Shown here piece after piece: positions 1 through 10,535 of a stretch of 64,000 nucleotides of DNA; positions within the stretch are counted from its first letter, which is position 1, and each line of letters begins with the position of its first letter. The stretch is from Flectonema sp. DT1601 (Eukaryota > Euglenozoa > Diplonemea > Diplonemida > Diplonemidae): positions 1,278,501 to 1,342,500 of the forward strand of contig OZ025791.1 of the NCBI GenBank assembly GCA_964019425.1, in the 5' to 3' direction. Position numbers and translations under genes: made by a program. The notes below the pieces were generated by a model. The model saw only the letters and a program-made list of their open reading frames with translations, was not told the origin of the DNA and ran no database searches.

Positions 1-700
1 TTCGGTAAGAAAACAAGGTTTTTCTTCGTTCCCAAATACACCGGGATGGCCGAGATGGGTTGGTTCTCAATGAGGGAAGGAGTAATTTAAGGTAAAGCAA
101 GTGCTGTAATTACAACTAATACGTGCAGGGCCTGAATCAACCTCTTAGTACTCCCTTTTCAACAGGTGACATAATAATATATACTAGTAGCTCGCTAATC
201 AAGTGAAAGTTAGTAGCGGAGTAGTTCGGCTGATTGAATCTTTAGAAAAGTGTTCCGTGGGCTACTTTCACAGAAACTCCGAAAGGACAGTACTGTGTGG
301 CTCAGTGAGGTGATCTCAGACTTGAGAACACTAAATGGTTTCGCCACTCCACAGCTATTCATGTCAAGCCCTAGGCCGCTGATCATGTACACTTGGTTTT
401 TGCGCTCTCATACCTCATCTTGGTTGGTACGACGTGTAGCGGAGACTTGTCTCTGCGTAGGTGACCCGGCCCTGCACACATACCGAGCTGTATCACTCTT
501 CTAAAGATTCATGATGTTGGATTTCTCTTGTCTCCTATCTGACGCTTGTGATGCACCTCTAGTATTTTAATACACTCTGAATTCTCATGGTTGTATGAGC
601 TGACAAGTCGGGTGTCTCTACCCGAAATTCGTCCATCCCTATACCTGGCCCTGCACACATACCGAGCTATGCCGATCCAGGGGCGCAGTCAGGCCTAGGC
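1..700. other. Non-coding, repeat-bearing stretch
   Basis: No convincing gene. A 22-base block (9-mer GGCCCTGCA followed by CACATACCGAGCT) occurs twice, at 468-489 and 647-668. The reverse complement of its 9-mer, TGCAGGGCC, is at 124-132. A perfect Pol III A-box match (TGGCCGAGATGG) lies at 47-58, but no B box or cloverleaf follows. Short perfect hairpins sit beside both minus-strand 9-mers (GAGAC/GTCTC near 442-453 and CGGGT/ACCCG near 608-624). The short reading frames here look random. Confidence 0.4.
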
Positions 701-852
701 CCAGGTCACACAGGTTCGGTGTATTTCACTCATCTCGTCGGATGGCCTTGCCTTACGTAGGAAAAAAAATTTTTTTTGGGAGAAAAAAAAATCCCCATGA
801 CTTTGGGCGACCCCGAAATGCACTGGCAGTAAGCTATAAAAAAAAAAAAAAC

Positions 853-1002
853 AGCTGTCCATTTCGGAAACTTTCGTGTGTGGAGCTGTCCGTTTCGGAA
901 ACTATTTTGTGTGGAGCTGTCCATTTCGGAAACTTTTTTGTGTGGAGCTGTCCATTTCGGAAACTTTCATGTTGAGATCGGACATTTCAGAAACTTTTTT
1001 GT
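853..1002. repeat. 31-bp minisatellite, about five units
   Basis: The unit begins AGCTGTCCATTTCGGAAAC and starts at 853, 884, 915 and 946, giving an exact 31-base period. A fifth, diverged unit follows from about 977. The array is bounded by a poly(A) run upstream. The reading frames crossing it only reflect the repeat. Confidence 0.85.
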
Positions 1003-1030
1003 GGAATTATAGTTTTTCCCTTAATTTTTT

Positions 1031-1535
1031 AAAGAAAAAAAACGGAAAATAGAAATTAGTCAACAAAGTCGAACGATAAAAAAAAAACAATGATAACATT
1101 GTTTATTCTTTTTTTTTATTTTTTTTTTTTTTAATATTTTTTTATTTTGAAAAAAAAAAAAACAATCAGTTTAGCGTCTTGACCAGGACGGAAAATAGAA
1201 AGTGATCGACATAGTCGATCGATAAAAAAACAATGATAACATTGTTTATTCTTTTTTTATTTTATTTTAAATTCTTTTTATTTATTTTTTAAAGAAAAAA
1301 AACGGAAAATAGAAATTAGTCAACAAAGTCGAACGATAAAAAAAAAAACAATGATAACATTGTTTATTCTTTTTTTTTATTTTTTTTTTTTTTTAATATT
1401 TTTTTATTTTGAAAAAAAAAAACAATCAGTTTAGCGTCTTGACCAGGACGGAAAATAGAAAGTAATCGACATAGTCGATCGATAAAAAAAAACAATGATA
1501 ATATTGTTTCATCTTTTATATTTTTTAATTTTTTT
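1031..1535. repeat. Tandem pair of 260-bp A/T-rich hairpin repeats
   Basis: CGGAAAATAGAAATTAG at 1043 recurs at 1303, and GACCAGGACGGAAAAT at 1181 recurs at 1441, so the unit is 260 bases. Each unit holds the hairpin ACAATG-ATAA-CATTGT flanked by A and T runs, and ATCGAC-ATA-GTCGAT. A reverse-complement copy of the same sequence lies at about 63650-63800, so this is a dispersed family and not a local satellite. Confidence 0.8.
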
Positions 1536-1589
1536 TTTTATATTTGAAGAAAAGAAAGAAAAAAAAAAAACAAGCGGAATTGATCATAA

Positions 1590-1933
1590 ACGGTGGCAGG
1601 GGTTGATATAACTTCATTTGAAAATTCTTCTTGAATAACCGTATTAAAAATTTTCCCGTCGCAGTTGCCCACAGCTATCGGTCTCGTTTTCGAGATGTCT
1701 TTCCCATCGGAGTTGGGCTTTGGGAGCATTGTTACAAATGCTAAGCCCCAACTATCCGGATAGGCCTTGAGTTCGAAAATTCTCTTTAATACCTTGTAAA
1801 GTGCTTCCATAAAAGTTGGGACCTTTTTCCATACAACATAAGGTATGCAATTGGGACCAGGGGCACATTTGTTTTTTTTCTTTGATAAGAGAATACCAAA
1901 CTGTTCGAAGCTCGGGAACTGGATATCATCCAT
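1590..1933 (-). mobile_element. LINE reverse-transcriptase fragment
   Basis: The minus-strand frame contains a CAPGPNCIPY-like segment, then PDSW, MLPKPNSDGKD and TRPIAVGNCDGK. This matches the N-terminal part of non-LTR reverse transcriptases, where a PGPDGI-like block is followed by a PKPGK block and an RPI(A/S)L block. Only about 115 residues remain. The catalytic (F/Y)ADD block, endonuclease and ORF1 are absent, and the frame ends in a poly(A/T) tract. It differs from the intact LINE at 48.6-54.8 kb, so it comes from another family. Treat as a dead fragment. Confidence 0.7.
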
Positions 1934-2046
1934 TGTCTTGTAGTCAGACTTAGGTAAAAAAGAGGGATGGGTGAAATCAGTTTTTTTTTTTTCATTGTCA
2001 CAATAATTGTTTTTAAAATGTTCAATTATTTTTTCCTCTGGAATAT

Positions 2047-3660
2047 CTAGCGAGTCGCACCGCCTGGAGAGCGGCGAATACCTCCTTCAGGAATATGTGA
2101 TGCTCCGTGCTCCGAGGGAGAGGGAAATACGCCCTGGATCACCTCCTCGGGAACAACCTCCAGTACAGCGGCCCACTCCTTGTCCGAAGCATCTGACCAT
2201 GCAGTCACCTCGGGACAGTCGGGGGTAGCCAAAACCCAGGCATTCTGCCGAAGCACATCCAAAACATCCAACAACTCACGCAAAACTGCCGAACTTAGCG
2301 AGAACGATTCGTCCCACTTGCACGGCTCCGCGGCCAATACCCTCCCCGCTCGCCTTACAAAGGCCAGCGTCGAGCGCAGGAAACACAAACGGCGTCCCGT
2401 AGTGTACCAAAACCATACCAAGCCACCGAAGACCCGGTAGAATGAACGAGCAGTAGGGCGTCCCCCCATCACCTCTTGTAACGCCTCCGAAGACAGCATC
2501 TTTTGAATCCAGCTCGGTGCCGACCGGTAACGCTGTGGGTTCGCCGATAAATCAAATTCTAAACCCAGAGCCTCAAAATTCGACTTCGGTACGCCAAAGT
2601 CCTCAGCGTCACTCAGATGTGCACCCACGTAATCCGCCCTTCTCTTGAAGCTCGAATAACGCTGAGCAGTCTCCTCCTCCAAATCACCCACCACAAAGAA
2701 GTTGTCCACCCAAGCCACTCCGTCAGACTCCGGAAGCAGAACCATCGCCGAGCGATGGGCGATGCAAGGTGCCCAACTCCATCCCATGCACAGAGCCCGC
2801 AGCTTCGCACGCACGAACGGACCCCTCGCACCACTCAGATTCACCCCGAAGTAGTCGTCGATTCCCTGCCCTAGCGGAAACTGGTAAAACCAATTCTTGC
2901 CGTCATCTTGGGCCACGTATCGTGCCGAAAGAAAACGAGCAATCACCGCACGAATCCCCGGAAGGAGCATAGGTGGCGGAAGACGCATCATCCGGTTGAG
3001 TTTCCTCCCATCACATACCAGCCTTAAGCCTCCTGAACTCTTCGGCACTGTGAAAGCTGGAAGAACGACTTTCTGTTGGTCGGAACGCTCAACTACACCC
3101 CACTCCTCCAGGTGTTGCATGTGTCTCAGCATGTGCCTCGAAGTTCCCCGAAACGTTGGTCTGCTCCCAGAGTCAGCTCCGTCCCAGGAACGAAGAGGGC
3201 CTCGAAAGCGGAAACATCTCGAATCACGTCAATAATGCCCAGCAGCTGAATTTCGATAAAAGTGGGAAATAACGGACTGGGAGCTTTTGGCTCCTGCCCT
3301 ATTCCCGATGTAAACTTTCTTTTTATTTATTTTAACAGGCCCAAAGTAATAAAGGGATTCCATTCGTGTCAAGCTCCACGAGCCTATCCAAGTTCAAACG
3401 GGCCTTCGAAATCGGAGCCAACATACCTGCCTCTCTATCGGTCGGAGGTGAGATTTGTTGCCCTTCAGCAGCCACAGTCACCAGTCCTGAGTACGTCATA
3501 AAAACATCCGGCGCACCCGAGTCAATACCTTCACCCATCACCCTCGCCCTTGGCGGTGGCGGAGGTTCAGGTATTTTGTACTTCATCTGCGGATCCAGCA
3601 CAGCCCTTGGTCGTGTGGCAACGCAGGGCATAACGGCACTACAATCCAGCCCCCAGTATC
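2047..3660 (-). mobile_element. Old RT/RNase H retroelement fragment (DIRS/LTR-like)
   Basis: A minus-strand frame at 2047-3132 encodes a reverse transcriptase resembling DIRS/LTR-kin enzymes: a VPKSSGGLRLVCDG block, LNRMM, a YQFPLGQGIDDYFG block, a GWSWAPCIAH block and a polymerase-site segment VAWVDNFFVVG. An RNase H-like VTAWSDAS segment follows. A shorter Pro-rich frame at 3332-3631 on the same strand probably belongs to its upstream protein. Neither LTRs nor a recombinase is visible, so the element is incomplete. GC content is clearly higher than in the surroundings, which suggests a different origin or recent arrival. Family assignment is tentative. Confidence 0.6.
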
Positions 3661-4135
3661 TGTGACATGTTCGCGGACTGACGCGCTACGTGAGTCTTCC
3701 CCGCCGGGAGATACCTCGCCAGGGCATCTAGCGAGTATTCTACCATGGTTGAAATACTCTGGCAACTGATCTTCAATTTTATGTTGTTTGTTAGCTGCTG
3801 GTGTATCTTGATTATGTGTTGATACTTGCATTTTTTTATTTGTAATCTTCTATTACAATTCTCTTTCTGTTCTGGTCTGTTACTTCATTTGTCTTGTTTA
3901 ACTTCAGTTATATCCATTTTACTTTTTATTGTTTCCCATCTACTATTTATTTTCTATTAGTTCTGGTCAGAAACTCCTGGGCAGCAAGAAGGAAAGCAGT
4001 TTAGTACTTCTGGGTGTTTGGCATCACCCCCCATAGTGAGCAAGTACAACAGGTAGCATTGGTAGTCTGTTGATCCTGAGTGATCCCAGCTACAGTTTTG
4101 TTTTTCTTTCTTTTTTTTTAGAAGAAGATCAGGAC

Positions 4136-4339
4136 ATCCAAGCACTGCTGGATAGTTGCTGAATGCAGGGCCTGCCTGTGGCATTATAATAACAGGCTAA
4201 GTCATTTGTAGTTCATAGTTTACCTTTGATTTTATAACTTCACATAGGTACTATGAACGATGAGAGATCCAGTGGGATCACTCAGGGTCTAGTAGAGACC
4301 ACCAATGTTGTGCGTTGATAGGCAAGGTGACCAACCTTG
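4136..4339 (+). ncRNA. Hairpin-chain RNA-like element, copy 1
   Basis: Six perfect hairpins follow each other in 204 bases: ATCCA/TGGAT (4136-4153), GCCTGT/ACAGGC (4174-4197), GTTCATAGT/ACTATGAAC (4211-4258), GATCC/GGATC (4266-4279), GGTCT/AGACC (4286-4300) and CAAGGT/ACCTTG (4323-4339). Unpaired conserved motifs are TGCAGGGCC (4164-4172), TAAGTCAT (4198-4205) and TTTATAACTTCAC (4231-4243, in a loop). A T-rich tract lies just upstream. A diverged copy at 13315-13510 keeps the motifs and hairpins 2-4 with changed stems, which supports a real RNA fold. The RNA class is unknown; no transcript evidence is available. Confidence 0.5.
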
Positions 4340-5493
4340 ACATTCTTTCTTTTCTCTCCTGTTGTGACAAACACAAAATACACACACAGCTTACAGTGTG
4401 TTCTTTGTGTATGTTTTCTTCAGGTGTGAGTAGTTTTTTTGTTCTTGCTCTTCAGGGAGGGCCTTAGCCAAAAGCTAACAGTCCAAATCTGGTAAACTCA
4501 ACTCATGGTTACATTAACTACCATTTCAACAGGTTATTTACTTAATTATTTGTTCTAAAAGTTGCTAAGTATCTCTCACTTAGAAATTTTTTATTTTTTT
4601 ATTTTCAGCTCAATTAGCTACAAAGTGTTACTACTAAGTGTTTCTCACGTAGATTTTTTTTTTGCTTTTCAGCTCCTTAAAAGCTGCTAAGTATTTCTGC
4701 TAAGTGTTTCTCACTTAGAATTTTATTTTTATGTTCGTTTTCTATCCCTTCTCCTATCCCTTTTGTTCAAAAAAAGCGGGAGGAAATTCTCTCATTCATG
4801 CTAAGATGCACTCTGAACTTTGATTTTTTGATCTGAGTGTGAGGGAATGACCTGTTAGTGCATTGGGCATAGGCTGGGCTGCAGTTTAGATGTCTTAGGT
4901 GTTAATAGGGGGTTCCTCTTAGCATTTTTCTTTGTTCCCACCTTATGATTTTCTTGAAGAAAAAAAATAGAAATCATAATGGTGCTTCCCTCTGGAAGGG
5001 TTGTAAGCCATGGTGTCCAACTAGATTAAAGGACAAGTCTGGGATAATCCCTGCCAGAGGGGCGAGTATTCTTCCATGGTTGAAATACTCTGGCAACTGA
5101 TCTTCAATTTTATGTTGTTTGTTAGCTGCTGGTGTAATTAAATCATGTGTTGATACTTGCATTTGTTTATTTGTTATCTTTTACTACAATAACGCTTGCC
5201 TATATCTTTTCTTTTTATTCCCTATCTGTTCTGATCTGTTACTTCATTTGTCTTGTTTAACTTCAGTTATATGCATTTTACTTTTTATTGTTTCCCATCT
5301 ACTTTTTATTTTCTATTAGTTCTGGTCAGAAACTCCTGGGCAGCAAGAAGGAAAGTAGTTAAGTACTTCTGGGTGTTTGGCATCACCCCCAATAGTGAGC
5401 AAGTACAACAGGTAGCATTGGTAGTCTGTTGATCCTGAGTGATCCCAGCTACAGTTTTGTTTTTCTTTCTTTTTTTTAGAAGAAGATCAGGAC

Positions 5494-5697
5494 ATCCAAG
5501 CACTGCTGGATAGTTGCTGAATGCAGGGCCTGCCTGTGGCATTATAATAACAGGCTAAGTCATTTGTAGTTCATAGTTTACCTTTGATTTTATAACTTCA
5601 CATAGGTACTATGAACGATGAGAGATCCAGTGGGATCACTCAGGGTCTAGTAGAGACCACCAATGTTGTGCGTTGATAGGCAAGGTGACCAACCTTG
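5494..5697 (+). ncRNA. Hairpin-chain RNA-like element, copy 2
   Basis: This is the same 204-base structure as copy 1, shifted by 1358 bases, in the second direct repeat. TGCAGGGCC lies at 5522-5530. All six hairpins appear preserved. Confidence 0.45.
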
Positions 5698-6881
5698 ACA
5701 TTCTTTCTTTTCTCTCTTGTTGTGACAAACACAAAATACACACACAGCTTACAGTGTGTTCTTTGTGTATGTTTTCTTCAGGTGTGAGTAGTTTTTTTGT
5801 TCTTGCTCTTCAGGGAGGGCCTTAGCCAAAAGCTAACTGTCCAAATCTCACCTGGTAACTTAACTCATTCTTTGTCAGTTTTGGCATCAAACCTGTAATG
5901 GTTACATTAACTACCATTTCAACAGGTTATTTACTGAAATATTTGTTCTAAAAGTTGCTAAGTATCTCTCACTTAGAAATTTTTTTATTTTCAGCTCAAT
6001 TAGCTACAAAGTGTTTCTACTAAGTGTTTCTCGCTTAGATTTTTTTTTTGCTTTTCAGCTCCTTAAAAGCTGCTAAGTATTTCTGCTAAGTGTTTCTCAC
6101 TTAGAATCTTATTGTTATGTTCGTTTTCTATCCCCTCTTCTATCCCTTTTGTTCAAAAAAAGCGATGAGAAATTTCTCTAATTCATGCTAAGATGCACTC
6201 CGAACTTTGATTTTTTGATCTGAGTGTGAGGGAATGACCTGTTAGTGCATTGGGCATAAGCTGGGCTGCAGTTTAGATGTCTTAGGTGTTAATAAGGGGT
6301 TCCTCTTAGCATTTTTCTTTGTTCCCACCTTATGATTTTCTTGAAGAAAAAAAATAGAAGTCATAATGGTGCTTCCCTCTGGAAGGGTTGTAAGCCATGG
6401 TGTCCAACTAAATTAAAGGACAAGTCTGGGATAATCCCTGCCAGAGGGGCAAGTATTCTACCATGGTTGAAATACTCTGGCAACTGATCTTCAATTTTAT
6501 GTTGTTTGTTAGCTGCTGGTGTATCTTGATCATGTGTTGATACTTGCATTTTTTTTATTTGTAATCTTTCACTACAATCATTCTTGCCTATATCTTTTAT
6601 TTTTATTCTCTATCTGTTCTGGTCTGTTACCTCATTTGTCTTGTTTAACTTCAGTTATATCCATTTTACTTTTTATTGTTTCCCATCTACTTTTTATTTT
6701 CTATTAGTTCTGGTTAGAAACCCTTGGGCAGCAAGAAGGAAAGCAGTTTAGTACTTCTGGGTGTTTGGCATCACCCCCCATAGTGAGCAAGTACAACAGG
6801 TAGCATTGGTAGTCTGTTGATCCTGAGTGATCCCAGCTACAGTTTTGTTTTTCTTTCTTTTTTTTAGAAGAAGATCAGGAC

Positions 6882-6994
6882 ATCCAAGCACTGCTGGATA
6901 GTTGCTGAATGCAGGGCCTGCCTGTGGCATTATAATAACAGGCTAAGTCATTTGTAGTTCATAGTTTACCTTTGATTTTATAACTTCACATAGG
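6882..6994 (+). ncRNA. Hairpin-chain RNA-like element, copy 3 (truncated)
   Basis: This copy has hairpins 1 and 2, TAAGTCAT, the 5' arm of hairpin 3 and the TTTATAACTTCAC motif. It then stops abruptly where the third repeat unit ends. The missing 3' arms mean it could not fold fully, so it is probably a pseudogene of the family. Confidence 0.45.
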
Positions 6995-7215
6995 TGGATG
7001 CCCAACTTCGCCTCTCGGAGCTGAATCACCAACGGTGTACAACTCACGCAGAGCAGCTTGAGCAATCCATGATGTTAACGGGACTGGCGAGCGATTTAAA
7101 TGCTCAACTCGCCTTGGCACGGTCTCAAATTGCGGCCCTGAAGTTCCAATTAGCTTCATGGGCAGAAGGTTTGAGTCCGCCAGACACAGAAGAACATGAG
7201 GAAATTGAAGGGTGA
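6994..7215 (+). other. Short coiled-coil-like reading frame at a repeat break
   Basis: Immediately after the truncated repeat an open frame runs for about 73 codons to a TGA. It is rich in Leu, Gln and Ala with an amphipathic heptad look (DAQLRLSELNHQ, LNAQLALARSQI) and an acidic end. There is no ATG at its start. GC content is higher than in the flanks. It looks like a gene or element fragment cut by the repeat. I do not recognise the family. Confidence 0.3.
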
Positions 7216-7360
7216 TGGGTCACTGGGCACAAGCGATACCCATTTAGTTGTCAAAGTGACATGACGTATGGCAAACTGAGCAGGTTTGACATCGCACAGC
7301 ACACCAGCACCAACGGTACCATCTGGATATCACTCACTTTTTTCACTTCTTTCACTAGAA

Positions 7361-7466
7361 TTCACACATTTTCACACATTTTCACACATTTTCACACATT
7401 TTCACACATTTTCACACATTTTCACACATTTTCACACATTTTCACACATTTTCACACATTTTCACA
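7361..7466. repeat. 10-bp minisatellite (TTCACACATT)x10
   Basis: Ten perfect copies of TTCACACATT run from 7361 to 7460, followed by a partial copy. Further TTCAC units flank it at 7341-7355 and 7470, and GTGAAAAATC units follow at 7500-7555 as rough inverse complements. It lies about 140 bases before the first Crinkler/RHS-type gene and is absent before the second copy, so it is not part of the duplicated gene. Confidence 0.9.
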
Positions 7467-7607
7467 GGATTTCACTACCAAAAAGCAGCAAAAAATTAAG
7501 TGAAAAATCGTGAAAAATCGTGAATTTTCATGTAGCAAAGTGAAAAATCGTGAACACCTCCACCCTGCCGATCGCCTCATATTCACAGATTAGAACAGAA
7601 TACAAAT

Positions 7608-9473
7608 ATGTCGAAGCAAAAAGCCAAACAGACTAGTGACAGCAGCAGTGAAAGTAGCTCTGGCTCTGAGTCTGAGAGAGTGAAGTCAGCAAAAAAGAAA
7701 GCCAGCAAGCCTGCCCCGAAGAAGAGCAAACGGAGCTCCAACAGTAGCAGCGACAGTAGCAGCACTAAACGATCGAAGGTTGATTCAGAACAGGCGTGGA
7801 AGATACATCAGTTGAACGACCGGCTTGACAAATTGAAGACCGCACTCATTACCAAGCAAGGGGAATTGGATGATGAAGCAGACACTAAGAAATGCACGAG
7901 GTTGAAGAGGGAGATCGCGCAATTCAATAACGATATCACCAAAAACGAGGCCTTACACGAAAAACTAATGCTCCAACCAACAACATCCACCAAAGACAAC
8001 AGCGCATCGATCGCAGCCTGCGACAACATGAAGGTGCTGGTGGAGGCCATGCAATCAGTCGAAATGAACGAAGTCGGTATCATCGACCTGAAGGGGAAGG
8101 TTGTAGATGCTCAAGAGAGACCTCTTTACGAGGAAGCAGAAATCATTCTAGAGCGTCAATGCTATAAAAACTCACTGCAGTACATCACGGACAAAGACAA
8201 GAATGCCAAACCCCGAATTACTTACGTTGGAGGGACGCCCGGTGTCGGGAAGACGTCATTTCGTTTCTACCTGCTGTGGCTGTGGGTCAACAAGAAGGAC
8301 GGTTGGTTGAATAATTTTGAAAGTGTCCACTTTTCACATTGTAAACACATCTACACCATTACAAGGGACGACAGAGAATTTAGTGTGAGTCGGTCGACAG
8401 AAAAAGAGATATTCGATTCTGGCAATCCAAATCTCGGCCTTGGACTGATCGAGGCACCTGCAAAGCTGGAAGCACTTGAGCACCAACTCTACGGAATGGC
8501 AGCCCTCATCATGACCGTATCACCTGGACGACTTGGCGCTGGTACCGAGATCAGCAAGGTAGTGTCGAGTAAAACCTATATCACCTTGTGGGATATGAAC
8601 GAAGCAATAAAGCTGGTGCAGTTTGGCATATTCGGAGATGAGGGTAAACAACAACTGAACGAACGCTTCCCTCTGTATGGTGGTGTGCTGCGTCTGCTTG
8701 CGCATTCCGATCCTGAGGAACTGGTCAAAACGGTATTGACGCAGGTGACGATTGAATTCATTAGAGAAGTATTAGAGCGAGAAACGCCCAAAGGAAAATC
8801 GGCATTTGTGCATCGATTAGTAGCTCTGGGGAAAGACGGTGAAATCATCGGTTTCATCAGCAACGTTGTGTTGAAGAAGTGTTTGTACAGCCTGAAGCGA
8901 AGCAAGACTGACGAAATGCGTGGTCTCTTAAAAGTTGTTGGGAAGGGTGAGATGGGATTCATCTTCGAAGCGATGGTGTGTGGTGACCTCACAAGAGATG
9001 CTAAAGAAACCGGGAAATGTCACTTGGTGCTTGCCGATAAGACAACAATCAAGGTCGGGAGAGACTACCTCACATACAATGCCAACAGCAAACCTGCCGA
9101 GACAGGTCGACTTTACAAGCCTTGGAATCAGAATTTTCACGGATTGGACTTCTTCGTCCTACAGGCAGGGATTGGCAACCATAAGCAGACCCTGTACATG
9201 CTTCAAACGACCATCTCGAGTAGTCACAAGGAACTCTCTTTTAGCAACACGGAAATCACGACACTCATTAGGAATCTCGGCGGTGTATCGGCTATCGGCA
9301 AGATTGTCATAGTCTATGTACTCCCCGAAAAGAATGAAAAATTCAATCCACCAGAACCGATCAACGCGATGACTGAAGTTCAGAAAAATGCTACATCCGT
9401 AGTTGGATGGCCCGACCCAAAGATAGAGGGGTTTGACTACTCTGATGATGCTGAAGTCAGCGTTGATCTCTAG
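7608..9473 (+). CDS. Crinkler/RHS-type P-loop NTPase-nuclease, copy A
   Basis: The product is 621 aa. Residues 1-60 are Ser/Lys-rich with a likely nuclear signal (KKKASKPAPKKSKR). A short coiled coil covers about 62-125. A P-loop NTPase follows with Walker A GTPGVGKT at 209-216, then an SPGRLGAG strand and a YGGVLR motif like the GG.PR motif of Crinkler/RHS NTPases. The C-terminal 150 residues contain the LYKPWNQNFHGLDFF...LYMLQTT pattern of the PD-(D/E)XK-like domain usual in this family. Such proteins are known from trypanosome retrotransposon-hot-spot loci and from oomycete and fungal Crinklers; the exact role here is inferred only by family. ATTCACAG (7581-7588) is a likely splice acceptor 19 bases before the ATG. 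The frame looks whole. It is flanked by inverted copies of the 1.3-kb repeat. Confidence 0.8.
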   Translation: MSKQKAKQTSDSSSESSSGSESERVKSAKKKASKPAPKKSKRSSNSSSDSSSTKRSKVDSEQAWKIHQLNDRLDKLKTALITKQGELDDEADTKKCTRLKREIAQFNNDITKNEALHEKLMLQPTTSTKDNSASIAACDNMKVLVEAMQSVEMNEVGIIDLKGKVVDAQERPLYEEAEIILERQCYKNSLQYITDKDKNAKPRITYVGGTPGVGKTSFRFYLLWLWVNKKDGWLNNFESVHFSHCKHIYTITRDDREFSVSRSTEKEIFDSGNPNLGLGLIEAPAKLEALEHQLYGMAALIMTVSPGRLGAGTEISKVVSSKTYITLWDMNEAIKLVQFGIFGDEGKQQLNERFPLYGGVLRLLAHSDPEELVKTVLTQVTIEFIREVLERETPKGKSAFVHRLVALGKDGEIIGFISNVVLKKCLYSLKRSKTDEMRGLLKVVGKGEMGFIFEAMVCGDLTRDAKETGKCHLVLADKTTIKVGRDYLTYNANSKPAETGRLYKPWNQNFHGLDFFVLQAGIGNHKQTLYMLQTTISSSHKELSFSNTEITTLIRNLGGVSAIGKIVIVYVLPEKNEKFNPPEPINAMTEVQKNATSVVGWPDPKIEGFDYSDDAEVSVDL

Positions 9474-9795
9474 TAGTGCATCTGGCAGCACCGATACAAA
9501 AAGAAAAGTAACAAAGAAAACCACAAACAAAAAGAAGTAGCTTCTCTGTATTGATGTGCAGGTAAACGAAGACTTTTCCTCCTGCCACCCAGCCCCGATA
9601 AAATCTCGCCCGCAATTGAAATCGTACTGTCGTGCTTCTAAGCACCTTTACGATAAGAACACTAGTGTGAAAGTGAAATGTTGCAGTCATAAAGTATTTC
9701 TCACAGGAAACATGACCAATGAACTCACCTTTCGTTTGTTCGTCATCACATAATAAGGTGTCACATCGAGCAAGCTGCTGTGGGGTGTTGCATTG

Positions 9796-10425
9796 TAGCT
9801 TTTGGCTAAGGCCCTCCCTGAAGAGCAAGAACAAAAAAACTACTCGCACCTGAAGAAAACATACACAAAGAATACACTGTAAGCTGTGTTTGTCACAACA
9901 GGAGAGAAAAGAAAGAATGTCAAGGTTGGTCACCTTGCCTATCAACGCACAACATTGGTGGTCTCTACTAGACCCTGAGCGATCCCACTGGCTCTCTCAT
10001 CGTTCATAGTACCTGTGTGAAGTTATAAAATCAAAGGTAAACTATGAATTACAAATGACTTAGCCTGTTATTATAATGCCACAGGCAGGCCCTGCATTCA
10101 GCAACTATCCAGCAGTGCTTGGATGTCCTGATCTTCTTCTAAAAAAAAAGAAAGAAAAATAAAACTGTAGCTGGGATCACTCAGGATCAACAGACTACCA
10201 ATGCTACCTGTTGTACTTGCTCACTATGGGGGGTGATGCCAAACACCCAGAAGTACTAAACTGCTTTCCTTCTTGCTGCCCAGGGGTTTCTGACCAGAAC
10301 TAATAGAAAATAAAAAGCAGATGGGAAACAATAAAAAGTAAAATGGATATAACTGAAGTTAAACAAAAAAAATGAAGTAACAGACCAGAACAGATAGAGA
10401 ATAAAAATAAAAGATATAGGCAAGA
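9796..10425 (-). repeat. Inverted partial copy of the 1.3-kb repeat
   Basis: This is the reverse complement of the 3.85-4.48 kb part of the repeat unit, starting in AGCTTTTGGCTAAGGCC and ending near AGATATAGGCAAGA. It lies 320 bases after the stop codon of the first Crinkler/RHS-type gene. With the direct copy ending at 6994 it brackets that gene with inverted repeats. Confidence 0.8.
9921..10124 (-). ncRNA. Hairpin-chain RNA-like element, copy 4
   Basis: This is the reverse complement of copy 1 (coordinates sum to 14260), located after the first Crinkler/RHS-type gene. Small substitutions occur, for example in the 5' arm of hairpin 4, while the three unpaired motifs are kept. Confidence 0.45.
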
Positions 10426-10535
10426 GTAAAATAGGCAACACAACACTCTCTATTAGCTACAACATAAACAAGTTGTGAAATAATGTTACTTACATTGTGT
10501 CAACCGTTATTCACAGAATAGAACAGAATACAAAT

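Larger units (their letters stand above)
3731..6994 (+). repeat. Three direct repeats of a 1.33-1.39 kb unit
   Basis: The block G(C/A)(G/A)AGTATTCT(A/T)CCATGG starts at about 3731, 5062 and 6449, giving units of 1331 and 1387 bases and a third truncated after CTTCACATAGG near 6994. Units 1 and 2 are nearly identical and differ mainly by small indels. Each contains the hairpin chain annotated separately, a T-rich tract and a segment with AGTATTTCTGCTAAGTGTTT motifs. Inverted partial copies lie at about 9796-10425 and 12720-13256, and a diverged copy at 13256-14040. No transposase or RT is encoded inside the unit. Confidence 0.85.

Noticed and set aside
38-110. tRNA gene starting at the A box TGGCCGAGATGG
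   Set aside because: No B box, anticodon arm or 3' acceptor strand follows at the right distance.
742-975. 77-aa frame with VELSVS-like repeats
   Set aside because: It merely reads through the 31-bp minisatellite.
3957-4184. Recurring 60-78 aa frame opposite the hairpin repeat (also in 5306-5542, 6748-6930, 13001-13228)
   Set aside because: It crosses the A/T run, whose length changes the frame after the first 25 residues between copies; conservation is explained by the repeat and its RNA-like structure.
7261-7513. Two overlapping His/Phe/Thr-rich frames
   Set aside because: They translate the 10-bp minisatellite.
9796-9815. U2 snRNA or dinoflagellate spliced-leader resemblance (GTAGCTTTTGGCTAAG)
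   Set aside because: Only about 12 bases match the U2 5' region; the branch-site recognition sequence and the rest of U2 are missing, and the spliced-leader match needs several gaps.
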